Part shown: in pieces, positions 48,548 to 57,350 of the stretch | Layout of the letters: every line of letters begins with the position of its first letter | How positions within the stretch are numbered: position 1 is the stretch's first letter | NCBI GenBank assembly: GCA_026647215.1 | Contig: JAPKHC010000046.1 | Span: 1 to 60,417, forward strand | DNA length: 60,417 nucleotides | Direction of reading: 5' to 3' | From: F1-120-MAGs118 sp013360535 | Lineage (GTDB): Bacteria; Planctomycetota; UBA1135; GCA-002686595 | Notes under the pieces: model-generated | The model's database searches: none | Seen by the model: the letters and a program-made list of their open reading frames with translations, nothing else | What the model was told of the DNA's origin: nothing | Made by a program: the position numbers and the translations under genes

Positions 48548-50353
48548 TCAGTCGAGGTGGCCGCGGGCGCTGTCGCCCATCTCGACCTTGGCCGAGGGGA
48601 AGTACTCCTTCCAGCGGCGGTCGACCAGGGCGGAGGTCGTGTCGTCGGCGAAGAGCTCGGCCGGGTACCAGGGCTTCATGCGCGCGTCGAGCGCGAGCGG
48701 CGGCGTGAAGGACGGGTGGTTGTGCACGAGCTCGACCGAGCTGGCGGTGATGTCGCTGGCGGGGTTGAAGCGCGTGAACGTCGTCCAGAGGAAGTTGACG
48801 GTCGAGCGCGTGGCGCGCGCGGCGTCGTCGGAGAGCACGACCAGCGGCCAGTTCGCGAAGGCGGGATGGCGCGCGAGGCGCGTGGGCGCGTCGGGTTCGT
48901 TGGCGTAGGACGGCGCGCTGAGGACGAGGCAGCCGGCGCAGAAGACACGTGCGTCGCGCACGCCCGCGGGCAGCTCACCCACGAATTCCCGCGGCAAGTC
49001 GCGGCGCTTCTCGCCGAGACCGAGCAGCACGCCCTTCGAGCCCTCGTCGATGCGCGGGCCCGCGTAGTCGAGCGAGTCCATCGAGAGGTTCGAGAACAGG
49101 AACAGGTCCGTGCGGAAGTCGGCGCGCGCGAGGATGTGCTCGAAGGTCGCCTTGAAGTCGCGCACGTCGACGGCCCCGTCGGTCGCGATCAGGAACTTCG
49201 TCAGCGAGAGCTGGCCCTCGCCGAGGATGCGGAAGGCGCTCGCCATCGCCTCGCGCTTGTAGCGGTTGCGCACGACGGCGCCGGCGAGCGCGTGGTAGCC
49301 CGTCTCGCCGTAGCTCCACAGTTGCGTGACGGCCGGAATCACGACCGGGAAGAGCGGCGAGAGCAGCTCCTGCAGGTAATCGCCGATGAAGAAGTCCTCC
49401 TGACGCGGCTTGCCGACGACGGTGGCCGGGAAGATCGCGTCGCGCCGATGGAGCAGCGCCTTGCACGTGAAGCGCGGATAGCTGTGCGTCTCGGAGTAGT
49501 AGCCGTAGTGGTCGCCGAACGGGCCTTCGTCGCGGCGATCGCCGGGACGCACCTCGCCGACGAGCGCGAACTCGGCGTCGGCGACGATCGGCAGCGCGCT
49601 CGAGCGGTGCGTGGCGAGCGCGACGCGCTTGCGCAGGAGCAGGCTCGTGAGCAGCAATTCCGGCACGTTCTCCGGCAAGGGCGCGATGGCCGACAGGATC
49701 AGCGCGGGCGGGCCGCCGACGTGCACGACGACGGGCAGCGGACGCTCGAGCTCCTCCGCGCGCTTGAGGTGGTAGCCGCCACCCTTGCCGATCTGCATGT
49801 GCAGGCCGGTGCTCGACTCGTCGAAGAGCTGCACGCGGTACATGCCGAGGTTCGAGCCGAGACCGTCGGGATGTTCGGTGTAGACGAGCGGCAGCGTCAC
49901 GAAACGGCCGCCGTCGCGCGCCCAGGTCCTGAGCGCGGGCAGGCGCGAGAGGCGCGGCGGCGAATCGACCACATCGGTGACCGGCCCACCGCCCTGGCGC
50001 TTCATGCCGACCTTCGCGAGCGCGCCGAACAGCGAGCGTTTCGACCACAGCTTGCCGAGGCTCGGCGGGACGAGCTCGTGCGGCAGGCGCGCGACCTCCG
50101 CGATCAGCTCCTGCGGCCAGCGCCCGAAGGCCCGCTCGACGCGCGAGGCCGTGCCGAACAGGTTGGTGACGAGCGGGAAGTCGCAGCCCTTGACGCGCCG
50201 GAAGAGCAGCGCGGGGCCTCCGGCCGCGATCACGCGCCGATGGATCTCCGCCGCCTCGAGCTCCGGATCGACCTCGGCGTCGATCTCGACGAGTTCGCCC
50301 GAGCGCCGGAGCGCGTCCAGAAAGCTGCGCAGGTCGGGGGCAGGCTGGTGCAT
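48548..50353 (-). CDS. UbiD-family decarboxylase
   Basis: The 601 residues belong to the UbiD family, prenylated-FMN enzymes that decarboxylate aromatic acids, used in ubiquinone or menaquinone synthesis. Motifs visible are LRSFLDALRRSGELVEID at the start, the cofactor-binding LGMYRVQLFDESSTGLHMQ, the catalytic ERSER-type region containing RRDEGPFGDHYGYYSETHSYP, and ALAGAVVRNRYKREAMASAF. It is longer than E. coli UbiD (497), like the long type in bacteria using the futalosine menaquinone route. A partner UbiX is not in the window, so the substrate cannot be fixed. The plus-strand gene at 50609 is divergent, so its promoter lies in 50354-50608. Confidence 0.88.
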   Translation of the reverse strand: MHQPAPDLRSFLDALRRSGELVEIDAEVDPELEAAEIHRRVIAAGGPALLFRRVKGCDFPLVTNLFGTASRVERAFGRWPQELIAEVARLPHELVPPSLGKLWSKRSLFGALAKVGMKRQGGGPVTDVVDSPPRLSRLPALRTWARDGGRFVTLPLVYTEHPDGLGSNLGMYRVQLFDESSTGLHMQIGKGGGYHLKRAEELERPLPVVVHVGGPPALILSAIAPLPENVPELLLTSLLLRKRVALATHRSSALPIVADAEFALVGEVRPGDRRDEGPFGDHYGYYSETHSYPRFTCKALLHRRDAIFPATVVGKPRQEDFFIGDYLQELLSPLFPVVIPAVTQLWSYGETGYHALAGAVVRNRYKREAMASAFRILGEGQLSLTKFLIATDGAVDVRDFKATFEHILARADFRTDLFLFSNLSMDSLDYAGPRIDEGSKGVLLGLGEKRRDLPREFVGELPAGVRDARVFCAGCLVLSAPSYANEPDAPTRLARHPAFANWPLVVLSDDAARATRSTVNFLWTTFTRFNPASDITASSVELVHNHPSFTPPLALDARMKPWYPAELFADDTTSALVDRRWKEYFPSAKVEMGDSARGHLD

Positions 50354-50608
50354 CGGGCCGAAGCGTAGTGCACGACCCGCCCGGGATCACGGGCCGAGCG
50401 CACGCCCGGACAGGCGGCCAGATCCCGGACGAGCGTTCGAGGCACGAAAAGCCGCCGGAACTCGCCCATTTCACCGGTAGCCGTCCCGGAGCACTCCGTC
50501 TACCTTGGTTCGCGCGATCGCCGCCGGCCGGCGTCGCCAGCCGAGCCGTGACCAGCAGGGGCACGGACGGAATTCCCGAATCACCTCACCATCGCCGAGT
50601 CTCCACAC

Positions 50609-51811
50609 ATGACTTCCTCCAAGATCCTCAGCTTGATCGCGGGCTCGCTGCTCGCGAGCGTCGCGCAGGCGCAGCTCGTCGTCGCGAACGACCAATCCAG
50701 CACCGCCACCATCTGGCACATCGACGTCACCACCGGCGCCGCGACCGCGCTCTACAGCGGCACCACCGCCGAAGCCAAGGCCTGGGGCATGGCCTACGAC
50801 GCTTCGACCAACACGCTGTACTGGAACAACGGCGGCAACCTGTACTCCTCGCCGTACCAGAACCCGCTCGTGCCGACGCTGCTCGGCGCGCTCACCTACA
50901 ACAACGCGTCGGTCAACTACGTCTCGCTGAGCTTCGCCAACGGCAAGCTCTACGGCACGCGCAACATCGCCACCGAGGCGGTGTACGAGATCGACGTGAC
51001 GACGCGCGTCGGCACGCTGCTCTACGCCTACCCGACCACGTTCGACTTCGGTGGCCTCGAGCACGACGCGTCGACGGGCATCCTCTACGGCCTGACCGAC
51101 GCCGCGGCCGCCCCGCTCGTTCGTGGTCTCTACTCGATCGACACGGTCGCGCAGACCACGACCTTCATCGCGCCGTACCCGGCCGGTGAGACCGACATCG
51201 ACGCGCTCGCCGTCGCCAACGGCCTCGCCTACTACGTCTCCGACGGCCCGAACACGACGCAGGCCAACTTCTACATCTTCGACGTCGCCACGGGCCTGCA
51301 GGTCGGCACCGTTCCGTCGCCCTTCACCGGAAGCGGCACGTTCTCGGCCGCCACGTGGATCGGCGGTGGCGGTCCCGCCGCTCCGACGAACTACTGCACG
51401 GGTGGCACCACGACCAACGGTTGCGTCGCGTCGATCAGCGCGAGCGCCAACCCGAGCGTCGCCGCCGCCAACGCCTGCAACATCACCGTCACCAACGTCG
51501 AGGGCCAGAAGTCCGGCCTGATCTTCTACTCGATCACCGGCCAGTCCTCCGCGCCCTGGAACGCCACCAGCTTCCTGTGCGTGAAGGCCCCGACGCAGCG
51601 CACCGGCACGCAGACCTCCGGCGGCACCACCAACGCCTGCGACGGCACGCTCACCCTCGACTGGAACGCCTTCCAGGCCGCCAACCCGACCGCGCTCGGC
51701 AACCCCTGGTCGGCGGGCGACGTCGTTCAGGTGCAGGCGTGGTTCCGCGACCCGCCGGCTGGCAAGGCGACGAACCTCTCGGACGCCGTCGAAATGACGT
51801 ACGTGCCGTGA
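50609..51811 (+). CDS. Exported beta-propeller-like protein with the shared C-terminal module
   Basis: The 400-residue protein has a signal peptide (SSKILSLIAGSLLASVAQAQ). Residues about 25-250 contain repeated YxID/GTLLYAY-type strands and DxxTNTLYWNNGG blades: IWHIDVTTGAATALYSG, AVYEIDVTTRVGTLLYAY and LYSIDTVAQTTTFIAPY, consistent with a propeller. Residues about 260-400 form the module starting YCTGGTTTNGCVASIS, with CNITVTNVEGQKSGLIFYS, FLCVKAP, LDWNAFQAANP and a WFRDPPAGKATNLSDAVEM ending, very similar to the end of the protein at 28949-29971. The module may be a sorting or export signal (inference). Confidence 0.8.
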   Translation: MTSSKILSLIAGSLLASVAQAQLVVANDQSSTATIWHIDVTTGAATALYSGTTAEAKAWGMAYDASTNTLYWNNGGNLYSSPYQNPLVPTLLGALTYNNASVNYVSLSFANGKLYGTRNIATEAVYEIDVTTRVGTLLYAYPTTFDFGGLEHDASTGILYGLTDAAAAPLVRGLYSIDTVAQTTTFIAPYPAGETDIDALAVANGLAYYVSDGPNTTQANFYIFDVATGLQVGTVPSPFTGSGTFSAATWIGGGGPAAPTNYCTGGTTTNGCVASISASANPSVAAANACNITVTNVEGQKSGLIFYSITGQSSAPWNATSFLCVKAPTQRTGTQTSGGTTNACDGTLTLDWNAFQAANPTALGNPWSAGDVVQVQAWFRDPPAGKATNLSDAVEMTYVP

Positions 51812-51822
51812 TTTCCTGAGCG

Positions 51823-51883
51823 AGTCGGCACCGCCGACTTCGTTCGAGCTCCGGGGCCGGCAGCCGTTCGCGGTTGTCGGCCC
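51823..51883. terminator. Two hairpins between convergent genes
   Basis: AGTCGGC-acc-GCCGACT (51823-51839) is followed by GGGCCGGCA (51854-51862) pairing with TGTCGGCCC (51875-51883), one G-T pair, closed by a CCG-TTCG-CGG loop. They separate the propeller gene from the convergent sigma gene. Confidence 0.65.
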
Positions 51884-51929
51884 TCGCTGTTGGGGCGCGC
51901 CCGCGCCTTCCGGTTTCCTTCCGAGCGCG

Positions 51930-54110
51930 TCAGCGCGCGGATGGGGCGCGTTGGAGCAGCACGGAGAAACGGCCCGAAGCCCACGCCGCACGATCGCCTT
52001 CGAGCGACGTGAAGCCGGGGGCGGAGAGGCGCCAGCGCACGTCGGCGGACTCGTCGAGCCAGTCGAAGGGCGAGCCGTCGCGCACTTTCCAGCGGAAATC
52101 GTGGCTGGAAACGGCCCAGCGTGATGCGCCGGAATCGAGGGCCCGGTACTCGACGTACGTGCCACCGGGCAGGAGGAACTCGAGGACGCAGGAATCGAGC
52201 GCGGCGAGCGTGTCCGCTGCGCGCAGCTCGCAGGGAATCGGCGTGGGCGAGCGACGCCCACGGCACTCGAAGGACCACTCGCCCGTCGTGGCGTCGATCG
52301 TCGCGAACGGCGGCTCGAAAAGCGCCAGACCGTCGAGCGCGATCGGGCGAAGCGTATGGGCACCGGTGACGCCCTGCTGGATCTCGAAACGTGCCTCGAA
52401 GCCGTCTTCGGCCTCGATCCAGCGTGCCTGCGTGTATTGCGGGACGCGACCACCTTCGAGAGCGATGAGGATCGCTCCGTCGTAGCCCGCGGCGTCGCGC
52501 ACGATCCGTCCGCGGAGCGGGCCGCGTGCGGCGGCGGGCTCCGGCGGCGCGAGAGCGAGCACGTGCTCGCTGGCGCCCGGTGCGAGCTCGATCTCGCTCG
52601 ACCAAGGCTCGCGTCCGGCGACTTCCACCTCGACGTGGTACTTGCCCGCCCGCAAGCCGCCGACGCGAGCGCGGCCCGTGCTCGCGGGATCGACGACCCA
52701 GGCGGTCGCGCCGCCCGCCGGAACGATCCGCACCACGCTGGTGCAGAGTGCTCCACGGTGCTCCGGCGCCAGTTCCACCTCGAGCCGCGCGCGCAGCTCG
52801 AGCTGGAGTTCGAGCACCCTCTCGCCGGCGAGCGCGCGCCCGTCGATCGTCGCCTCCGCCGCGTGCAGTCCGTCGGCCGCCGAGACGTACAGGTCCAAGT
52901 TGTCGTAGCCGTTCAAGGTCGCGAGTGCTTCCGGAAGCTGCGCGAGGAACTCACCGGGCGTGCTCCCCGGACCGATGGCGAGCCGCGGCGAGCTGAGCGC
53001 ACCTGGAGCCGAGGTGCGCAGGCCGAACCGCAGCTCCGTCGGATGCGCCCCGTCGGCGCCGGACAACGTGAAGCGTACGAGCGGGCCCGAACCCGCGCGC
53101 ACTTCGAGCCGACCCTGCTCGGGCTGCACGAAGTGCCGAAAACCCGCGGCTGTTCCGCTGGAACCAACGACTTCGACCAGGAGCAGACGCGCCCCGGCCA
53201 GCCCTGGCAGACGACCGCGGCCGCTCCCGTCGAGCTCGCACGTGCGCAGCGTGCCGCTCTCGTCCCACGCGGACATTCGACCCCAAGCCACAGGCGCGCC
53301 GCCGCGTTCGGCGCGAGCTTCGACGAGCAACGCAACCTCGGCGGGTTCGCTGAACTCCACGGCGCGTCGATCCGCGAGGGCCGCATCGTCCGGCGTCTCC
53401 GCCGCGTGCGCCTCGAGCGCGAGTGGTCCCGGTGCAGCACCCGCGGCACCGGCTCCGTCGCTCCATGAGGAAACCGCCAGCGCCAGGGGAAGGATCGCGA
53501 CGAGCCCGATCGCACCGATCGCCAAGCGCAGTCCCGCCCACGGCTGAACCGACCCTGTTGCCGTGCGGCGCGAGGTGCGCGACCACGGGAGCACGAGCGG
53601 CAGCAGGTCGCGTTGCCGTGCGAGCTGCGCCCGCAAACGCTCGAGTGCACGACGAAGCTGCGTCGACACGGTGGCGCGCGGAACGCCCTTCGCCGCGGCG
53701 ATCTCGCCGACCGTGCGCTCGGCATAGAAGCGCTGGACCAACGTGCTGCGGTACGGCTCCGGCAGAGCATCGATCAAGGTTCGCAGGCGCTCGGCGCGTT
53801 CGCCGCGCGCGAGCTCCTTCAGCTCATCTCCGCCGTGCCGGCTCGACTCGTGCTCCGCAAGCTCTTCGCTCCACTCGATCGGCTGCAGGCGCCGCACCCG
53901 CTTGCGCGCCGCGTTGCGCAGCACCTCTTTCGCCCACGGCTCGAGCTTGCACGGCTCGCCGGGCCACTGCGTCAGCACCGCGATCCACGCATCCTGCACG
54001 AGATCGTCGGCCTCGTGCGCATCGTGCGAGAGGCGTGCGGCGAGACCGCGCAGGCGCGGGTCCAGGTCGAGCATTTGCGCGAGCGTGCGTTCGTTCCAGG
54101 CGGTCGCCAT
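51930..54110 (-). CDS. ECF sigma factor fused to a membrane helix and extracytoplasmic beta domains
   Basis: ATG 54110 has GGAGGAACG before it. The 726-residue protein starts as an ECF sigma factor: RLSHDAHEADDLVQDAWIAV (region 2), LEPWAKEVLRNAARKRVRR, and region 4 LIDALPEPYRSTLVQRFYAE followed by RTVGEIAAAKGVPRATVSTQLRRALERL. A membrane helix follows near 195-215 (LAIGAIGLVAILPLALAV). Beyond it, about 500 residues form an Ala/Gly-rich beta-sandwich region with carboxypeptidase-regulatory-like turns (GRVSG-like repeats, e.g. RARVGGLRAGKYHVEVEVAG). The sigma domain would thus be tethered to the membrane with a large outer sensor part. Planctomycete ECF proteins with long C-terminal extensions of this kind are known. 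No separate anti-sigma gene lies beside it. Confidence 0.85.
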   Translation of the reverse strand: MATAWNERTLAQMLDLDPRLRGLAARLSHDAHEADDLVQDAWIAVLTQWPGEPCKLEPWAKEVLRNAARKRVRRLQPIEWSEELAEHESSRHGGDELKELARGERAERLRTLIDALPEPYRSTLVQRFYAERTVGEIAAAKGVPRATVSTQLRRALERLRAQLARQRDLLPLVLPWSRTSRRTATGSVQPWAGLRLAIGAIGLVAILPLALAVSSWSDGAGAAGAAPGPLALEAHAAETPDDAALADRRAVEFSEPAEVALLVEARAERGGAPVAWGRMSAWDESGTLRTCELDGSGRGRLPGLAGARLLLVEVVGSSGTAAGFRHFVQPEQGRLEVRAGSGPLVRFTLSGADGAHPTELRFGLRTSAPGALSSPRLAIGPGSTPGEFLAQLPEALATLNGYDNLDLYVSAADGLHAAEATIDGRALAGERVLELQLELRARLEVELAPEHRGALCTSVVRIVPAGGATAWVVDPASTGRARVGGLRAGKYHVEVEVAGREPWSSEIELAPGASEHVLALAPPEPAAARGPLRGRIVRDAAGYDGAILIALEGGRVPQYTQARWIEAEDGFEARFEIQQGVTGAHTLRPIALDGLALFEPPFATIDATTGEWSFECRGRRSPTPIPCELRAADTLAALDSCVLEFLLPGGTYVEYRALDSGASRWAVSSHDFRWKVRDGSPFDWLDESADVRWRLSAPGFTSLEGDRAAWASGRFSVLLQRAPSAR

Positions 54111-54326
54111 CGTTCCTCCGAAGCGAGAGTTCCAGTCTGGCACAGCTCCTCCGGCTTGTCCGAATCCTCTTGGCGCGAGCGCGGAGCGGCTCGCGCGTTC
54201 CGGCGGCACACGCGCCCTTGTGAAGCGCAGGATTTCCACGAAACTTGAAACGCCGCGCCGCTCCGGGGACTTGGAGGTCACCCCCAAGTCGCAATGTCTC
54301 TCTCGGCGATCTCGCCGCACCTACCC

Positions 54327-55517
54327 ATGAAGCACGCCATCGTCCAACGTCTCGGCCTCTCCGGCCTGTTCGCCGTACTCGCCTGCGCCGCAGCGCGGGC
54401 GGACGTGCACCGCGGTCACGCCTGGTTGCAGGGTTCGAACGGCCCGGCCTTCGGCTTGGCCAACTTCGATCTCGACGACGAGACCGGAGCGATCTCGATC
54501 ACGGTCGACGTGCAAGGGCTCTCGAACAACCGCTTCGCGGGCAGGCTCGAAGGCGCGGCTGGCGAAGTGTTGTGCACGCTGGTGCCCGTCGCGGGAGGTT
54601 CGGTCGCGTTCGGCATCGCGGCGCTCACTCCTGCGGCAATCGCGAGCGTGTTCAGCGGCCAGACGCGCTTGGTGATCGCGACGCCGAACTTCCCGCAGGG
54701 CGAGATCGACGGTCCGATCGGCGCCGGTGGACTCGAGTCTTTCGGCGCGCCGTTCTCGGGCTCGCAGGTGGTTCCGCCGGTCGTCGGACCCGCGACGGGC
54801 ATGGCCTACGCGTCGATCTCCGTGTCCAACGGCTGCTCCGTCAGTGGGCAGTTGCACAACCTCGCCGGTTCGATCACCTCGATCGAACTGTGGCGCGATG
54901 CGTGGCTCGGCGAGCAAGGCACGCTTGTCACGACGATCACCACGATCGGAAATCCGAGCCCGGGCTCGTTCACCTTCTCGCAGCAGTTCCCGACGCCGAC
55001 GCCGGAGCTGCGCCGCGACCTGAGCGACGGCATGTGCTACCTGCTGGTCCGCACGAGCGCGCATCCGCAGGGCGAGCTGCGCGCCCAAGTGCGCCCGCCT
55101 TCGCTCGGCGACAACTACTGCAACGGCCGGCCAAATTCGGTCGCGATCCTCGGCGCACGCCTGTCGCTCACGGGCTCGCCGCGCGCCGCCGCGAACGATC
55201 TCGTGGCGCACGGCACCAGCCTTCCCGCAGGCCGCGCCGTGCTCCCGATCGTCGGCCTCGCCACCGGCCACGTCTTCAATCCCGCTGGCCTCGGCGGCAT
55301 GTTGTGTGTCTCGGGCGCCGGCGTCGCGCGCCTCGGCCAACACGCCGGCCTCTCGACCGCCCAAGGCACGTTCGAGACGCCGCTCGACCTCTCGCTCCTC
55401 GGCGCACCGTTCTCCGCCGCCCCGGGCCTGCGCCTCAACATGCAGCTCTGGTACCGCGACCCGGCCGGCCCCTCGACGACCAACCTCTCGAGCGCGGTCT
55501 CGCTCGTCTTCCACTGA
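54327..55517 (+). CDS. Exported CHRD-domain protein, 396 aa
   Basis: ATG 54327 begins a signal peptide (KHAIVQRLGLSGLFAVLACAAARA); an in-frame ATG at 54294 is less likely. The second part of the mature region carries a CHRD domain with GSQVVPPVVGPATGMAYASI and HNLAGSITSIELWRDAWLG, ending YLLVRTSAHPQGELRAQVR. The first part (HAWLQGSNGPAFGLANFDLD) looks like a degenerate second copy. CHRD domains occur in chordin and in bacterial exported proteins of unknown role. The C-terminal 130 residues, starting YCNGRPNSVAILGARLSLTG and ending LWYRDPAGPSTTNLSSAVSL, are a divergent relative of the end module of the two proteins at 28949 and 50609. Confidence 0.82.
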   Translation: MKHAIVQRLGLSGLFAVLACAAARADVHRGHAWLQGSNGPAFGLANFDLDDETGAISITVDVQGLSNNRFAGRLEGAAGEVLCTLVPVAGGSVAFGIAALTPAAIASVFSGQTRLVIATPNFPQGEIDGPIGAGGLESFGAPFSGSQVVPPVVGPATGMAYASISVSNGCSVSGQLHNLAGSITSIELWRDAWLGEQGTLVTTITTIGNPSPGSFTFSQQFPTPTPELRRDLSDGMCYLLVRTSAHPQGELRAQVRPPSLGDNYCNGRPNSVAILGARLSLTGSPRAAANDLVAHGTSLPAGRAVLPIVGLATGHVFNPAGLGGMLCVSGAGVARLGQHAGLSTAQGTFETPLDLSLLGAPFSAAPGLRLNMQLWYRDPAGPSTTNLSSAVSLVFH

Positions 55518-55557
55518 GCTTCCCGCGGCTCGGTCCGCGCACGCGCACTTCAGGCTC

Positions 55558-56865
55558 TCACTCGCTCGAGAGCAAGGTCAGGCGGTGCGCGGCGCGGATC
55601 GGGTCGGCTTGGGATGAAGGCACGCGCGCGGAGGCGGCGAACTCGGGCCAGCGCGAGACGGAAGTGAGGACTTGTTCGAGGATCTGGCGCTCGCGGCCGC
55701 GCTGCAACGAGGCGGAGCGCGCGACGGCGCGGAAGTCGTCGAACGTGAAGCCGTCGCGCTTGCCGTTGAGCGTCATCTGGTGGCGCGAGGTCCACGCACC
55801 AGCGGGATTGAAGCTGTAGTTGAGGTCGAAGGCGGGCGCGAGTGACCAGCGGCCGCGCTTGTCCATCAGGAATGCGATGTTCTTGACGTGGTCGTCCTGG
55901 TTGCGCGCGATGACGTTGAAGCACATGCGGCGGAAGAGCTCCTCGACGCTCTCGGGTGGCAATCCGAGGCGGCGCGCGACGAGCAGCGCCTGCTCGTAGG
56001 AGTGCGCGCCGGCGAGGTTGAAATCGAGGTGCGCGAGCGCGGCGAGCGACTGCATGTGGAGCTTCTCGCCGCCGTCGAGGCGGTCGAAGCGGCGCGTCAT
56101 GAAGTGACGGCGGCCGTGCTCCTCGAACAGGCGGCACTCGTTCATGTCGATGCCAGCGTCGCGCGCCATCAACGAGTAGGCGTACTCGATCGCGCCGTAG
56201 CCGAGCGGGTCGGTGAGCTCGCGGTCGCGGTTCGCGCTCACGCCGTCGAACTTCAGCAGCCAGTAGCCGAAGCCTTCGGGCGCGCGCACCTGGCCCGAGC
56301 GCACCTCGTTGGTCTCGGGATTCCACGCGATCACGGCCTTGGCGCGCGCTCCGCCGGCGGAGGAGCCCACACGCAGGATCTCGCGCAAAGCACGTTCCTT
56401 GTCGGGATCGCCGAAGTTCTCGCGCAGGCCCTCGCGGCCGCGCAGCACTTCGTTCGCGAGCTCGACCAGCGCGCCGACCTCGAGCGCCGCGGACTCGTTG
56501 CCACGCGGACCGAGCGCGGGGCGGTATTCGAGCGCGCCCATGCCGCGACCGGCGGTGTAGAGCAGGCGCTCGACGGCGTTGATCTCCTGCGGCAGGCGAC
56601 CCTGCGACGCGAGCCACGCATCGAGCACGGAAAGCCCAAACTTGTCGGGCAGCGAGTCCGAAAGCAGACCGGGCAAGCCGTGGAAAGCCTCGCCCAACGC
56701 GGGGAAGCGGTACACCTGTCGCGAGAGCGGCATCACCAGCGGCGAGACCTCGATCCCGCTCGCGGCGAACTCTGGCGTGAACTCGAACGCCGCCGCCTCG
56801 CCCGCGCGCTCGACGGAGACGGCGGCGATCGTGCTGCCCCACAGGCGCACTTCGGCGACGGTCAT
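55558..56865 (-). CDS. hipA: HipA-family serine/threonine kinase (toxin)
   Basis: The 435-residue protein has the HipA layout: an N-terminal HipA_N-like region (TVAEVRLWGSTIAAVSVE; FHGLPGLLSDSLPDKFG) and a C-terminal kinase domain. Key motifs are GGARAKAVIAW (ATP-binding loop), LLKFDGV, HFMTRRFDR, MCFNVIARNQDDHVKN (catalytic Asp and Asn) and LAPAFDLNYSFNP (metal-binding Asp). E. coli HipA phosphorylates glutamyl-tRNA synthetase and causes persistence. Whether this one shares the target is unknown. ATG 56865 overlaps the stop of the HTH gene before it (ATGA). Confidence 0.92.
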   Translation of the reverse strand: MTVAEVRLWGSTIAAVSVERAGEAAAFEFTPEFAASGIEVSPLVMPLSRQVYRFPALGEAFHGLPGLLSDSLPDKFGLSVLDAWLASQGRLPQEINAVERLLYTAGRGMGALEYRPALGPRGNESAALEVGALVELANEVLRGREGLRENFGDPDKERALREILRVGSSAGGARAKAVIAWNPETNEVRSGQVRAPEGFGYWLLKFDGVSANRDRELTDPLGYGAIEYAYSLMARDAGIDMNECRLFEEHGRRHFMTRRFDRLDGGEKLHMQSLAALAHLDFNLAGAHSYEQALLVARRLGLPPESVEELFRRMCFNVIARNQDDHVKNIAFLMDKRGRWSLAPAFDLNYSFNPAGAWTSRHQMTLNGKRDGFTFDDFRAVARSASLQRGRERQILEQVLTSVSRWPEFAASARVPSSQADPIRAAHRLTLLSSE

Positions 56866-57263
56866 CGCGGCTCGTCCTCGGCGTCGACCGCACTCTCGTC
56901 GCCCCACTTCCACTTCGCCGGCGCGCCGGTCGCGGGTTCGTCGCGTCGCGGCGACGCACGCTGGCGCACACGCGCGCGGCTGCGCAGCTGGACCAGCGGC
57001 CGCGACTGCGGCTGTGGCGCGAGCGTCGCGAGGCTCTCCATGAGCGGCCCGAGCAGCCCGAGCGCGCGCAGCACACGCACGAGGTTGGTGAGTTGCGACG
57101 ACTCGCCGCTCTCGAGGCGCACGACGGTGCGCAACGACACGCCCGCCAACTTCGCGAGCTGCGCCTGCGTCTGGTTGCGCTCCAGCCGCCGCGCCGCGAG
57201 CCGCTCCCCTAGCCCCCGCAGGGCCTCCGCATCCCCGTCCCAGCCGGTTTCGTGGGCCGCCAT
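56862..57263 (-). CDS. hipB: HipB-like antitoxin and repressor
   Basis: ATG 57263 gives 133 residues; a longer in-frame start at 57341 lies in the promoter and is unlikely. The N-terminus holds an XRE-type helix-turn-helix: LGERLAARRLERNQTQAQLA then KLAGVSLRTVVRLESGES and LVRVLRALG. The C-terminal half is Arg/Pro-rich and probably wraps the toxin. Antitoxin before toxin with a 4-base overlap is the usual hipBA order. Dyads around its promoter suggest autorepression. Confidence 0.88.
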   Translation of the reverse strand: MAAHETGWDGDAEALRGLGERLAARRLERNQTQAQLAKLAGVSLRTVVRLESGESSQLTNLVRVLRALGLLGPLMESLATLAPQPQSRPLVQLRSRARVRQRASPRRDEPATGAPAKWKWGDESAVDAEDEPR

Positions 57264-57268
57264 AGATG

Positions 57269-57320
57269 CCAATATCGGCGCATTGGTGCCAAGAGTCAAT
57301 CCAATGCGCCAGATTTGGCG
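57269..57320 (-). promoter_or_regulatory. hipBA promoter with overlapping dyad operators; transcript likely leaderless
   Basis: On the minus strand TTGACT (57294-57299), a 17-base spacer and GATATT (57271-57276) form a good sigma-70-type promoter. The expected start, about seven bases on, falls at the hipB ATG (57263), implying a leaderless transcript. Dyads overlap it: CCAAT/ATTGG (57269-57273 and 57282-57286), TTGGTGCCAA (57283-57292) and CGCCA-gatt-TGGCG (57307-57320). They are likely HipB sites. Confidence 0.6.
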
Positions 57321-57350
57321 TTTATGTGCCGGTGTGGCCAACCGCCGGCC

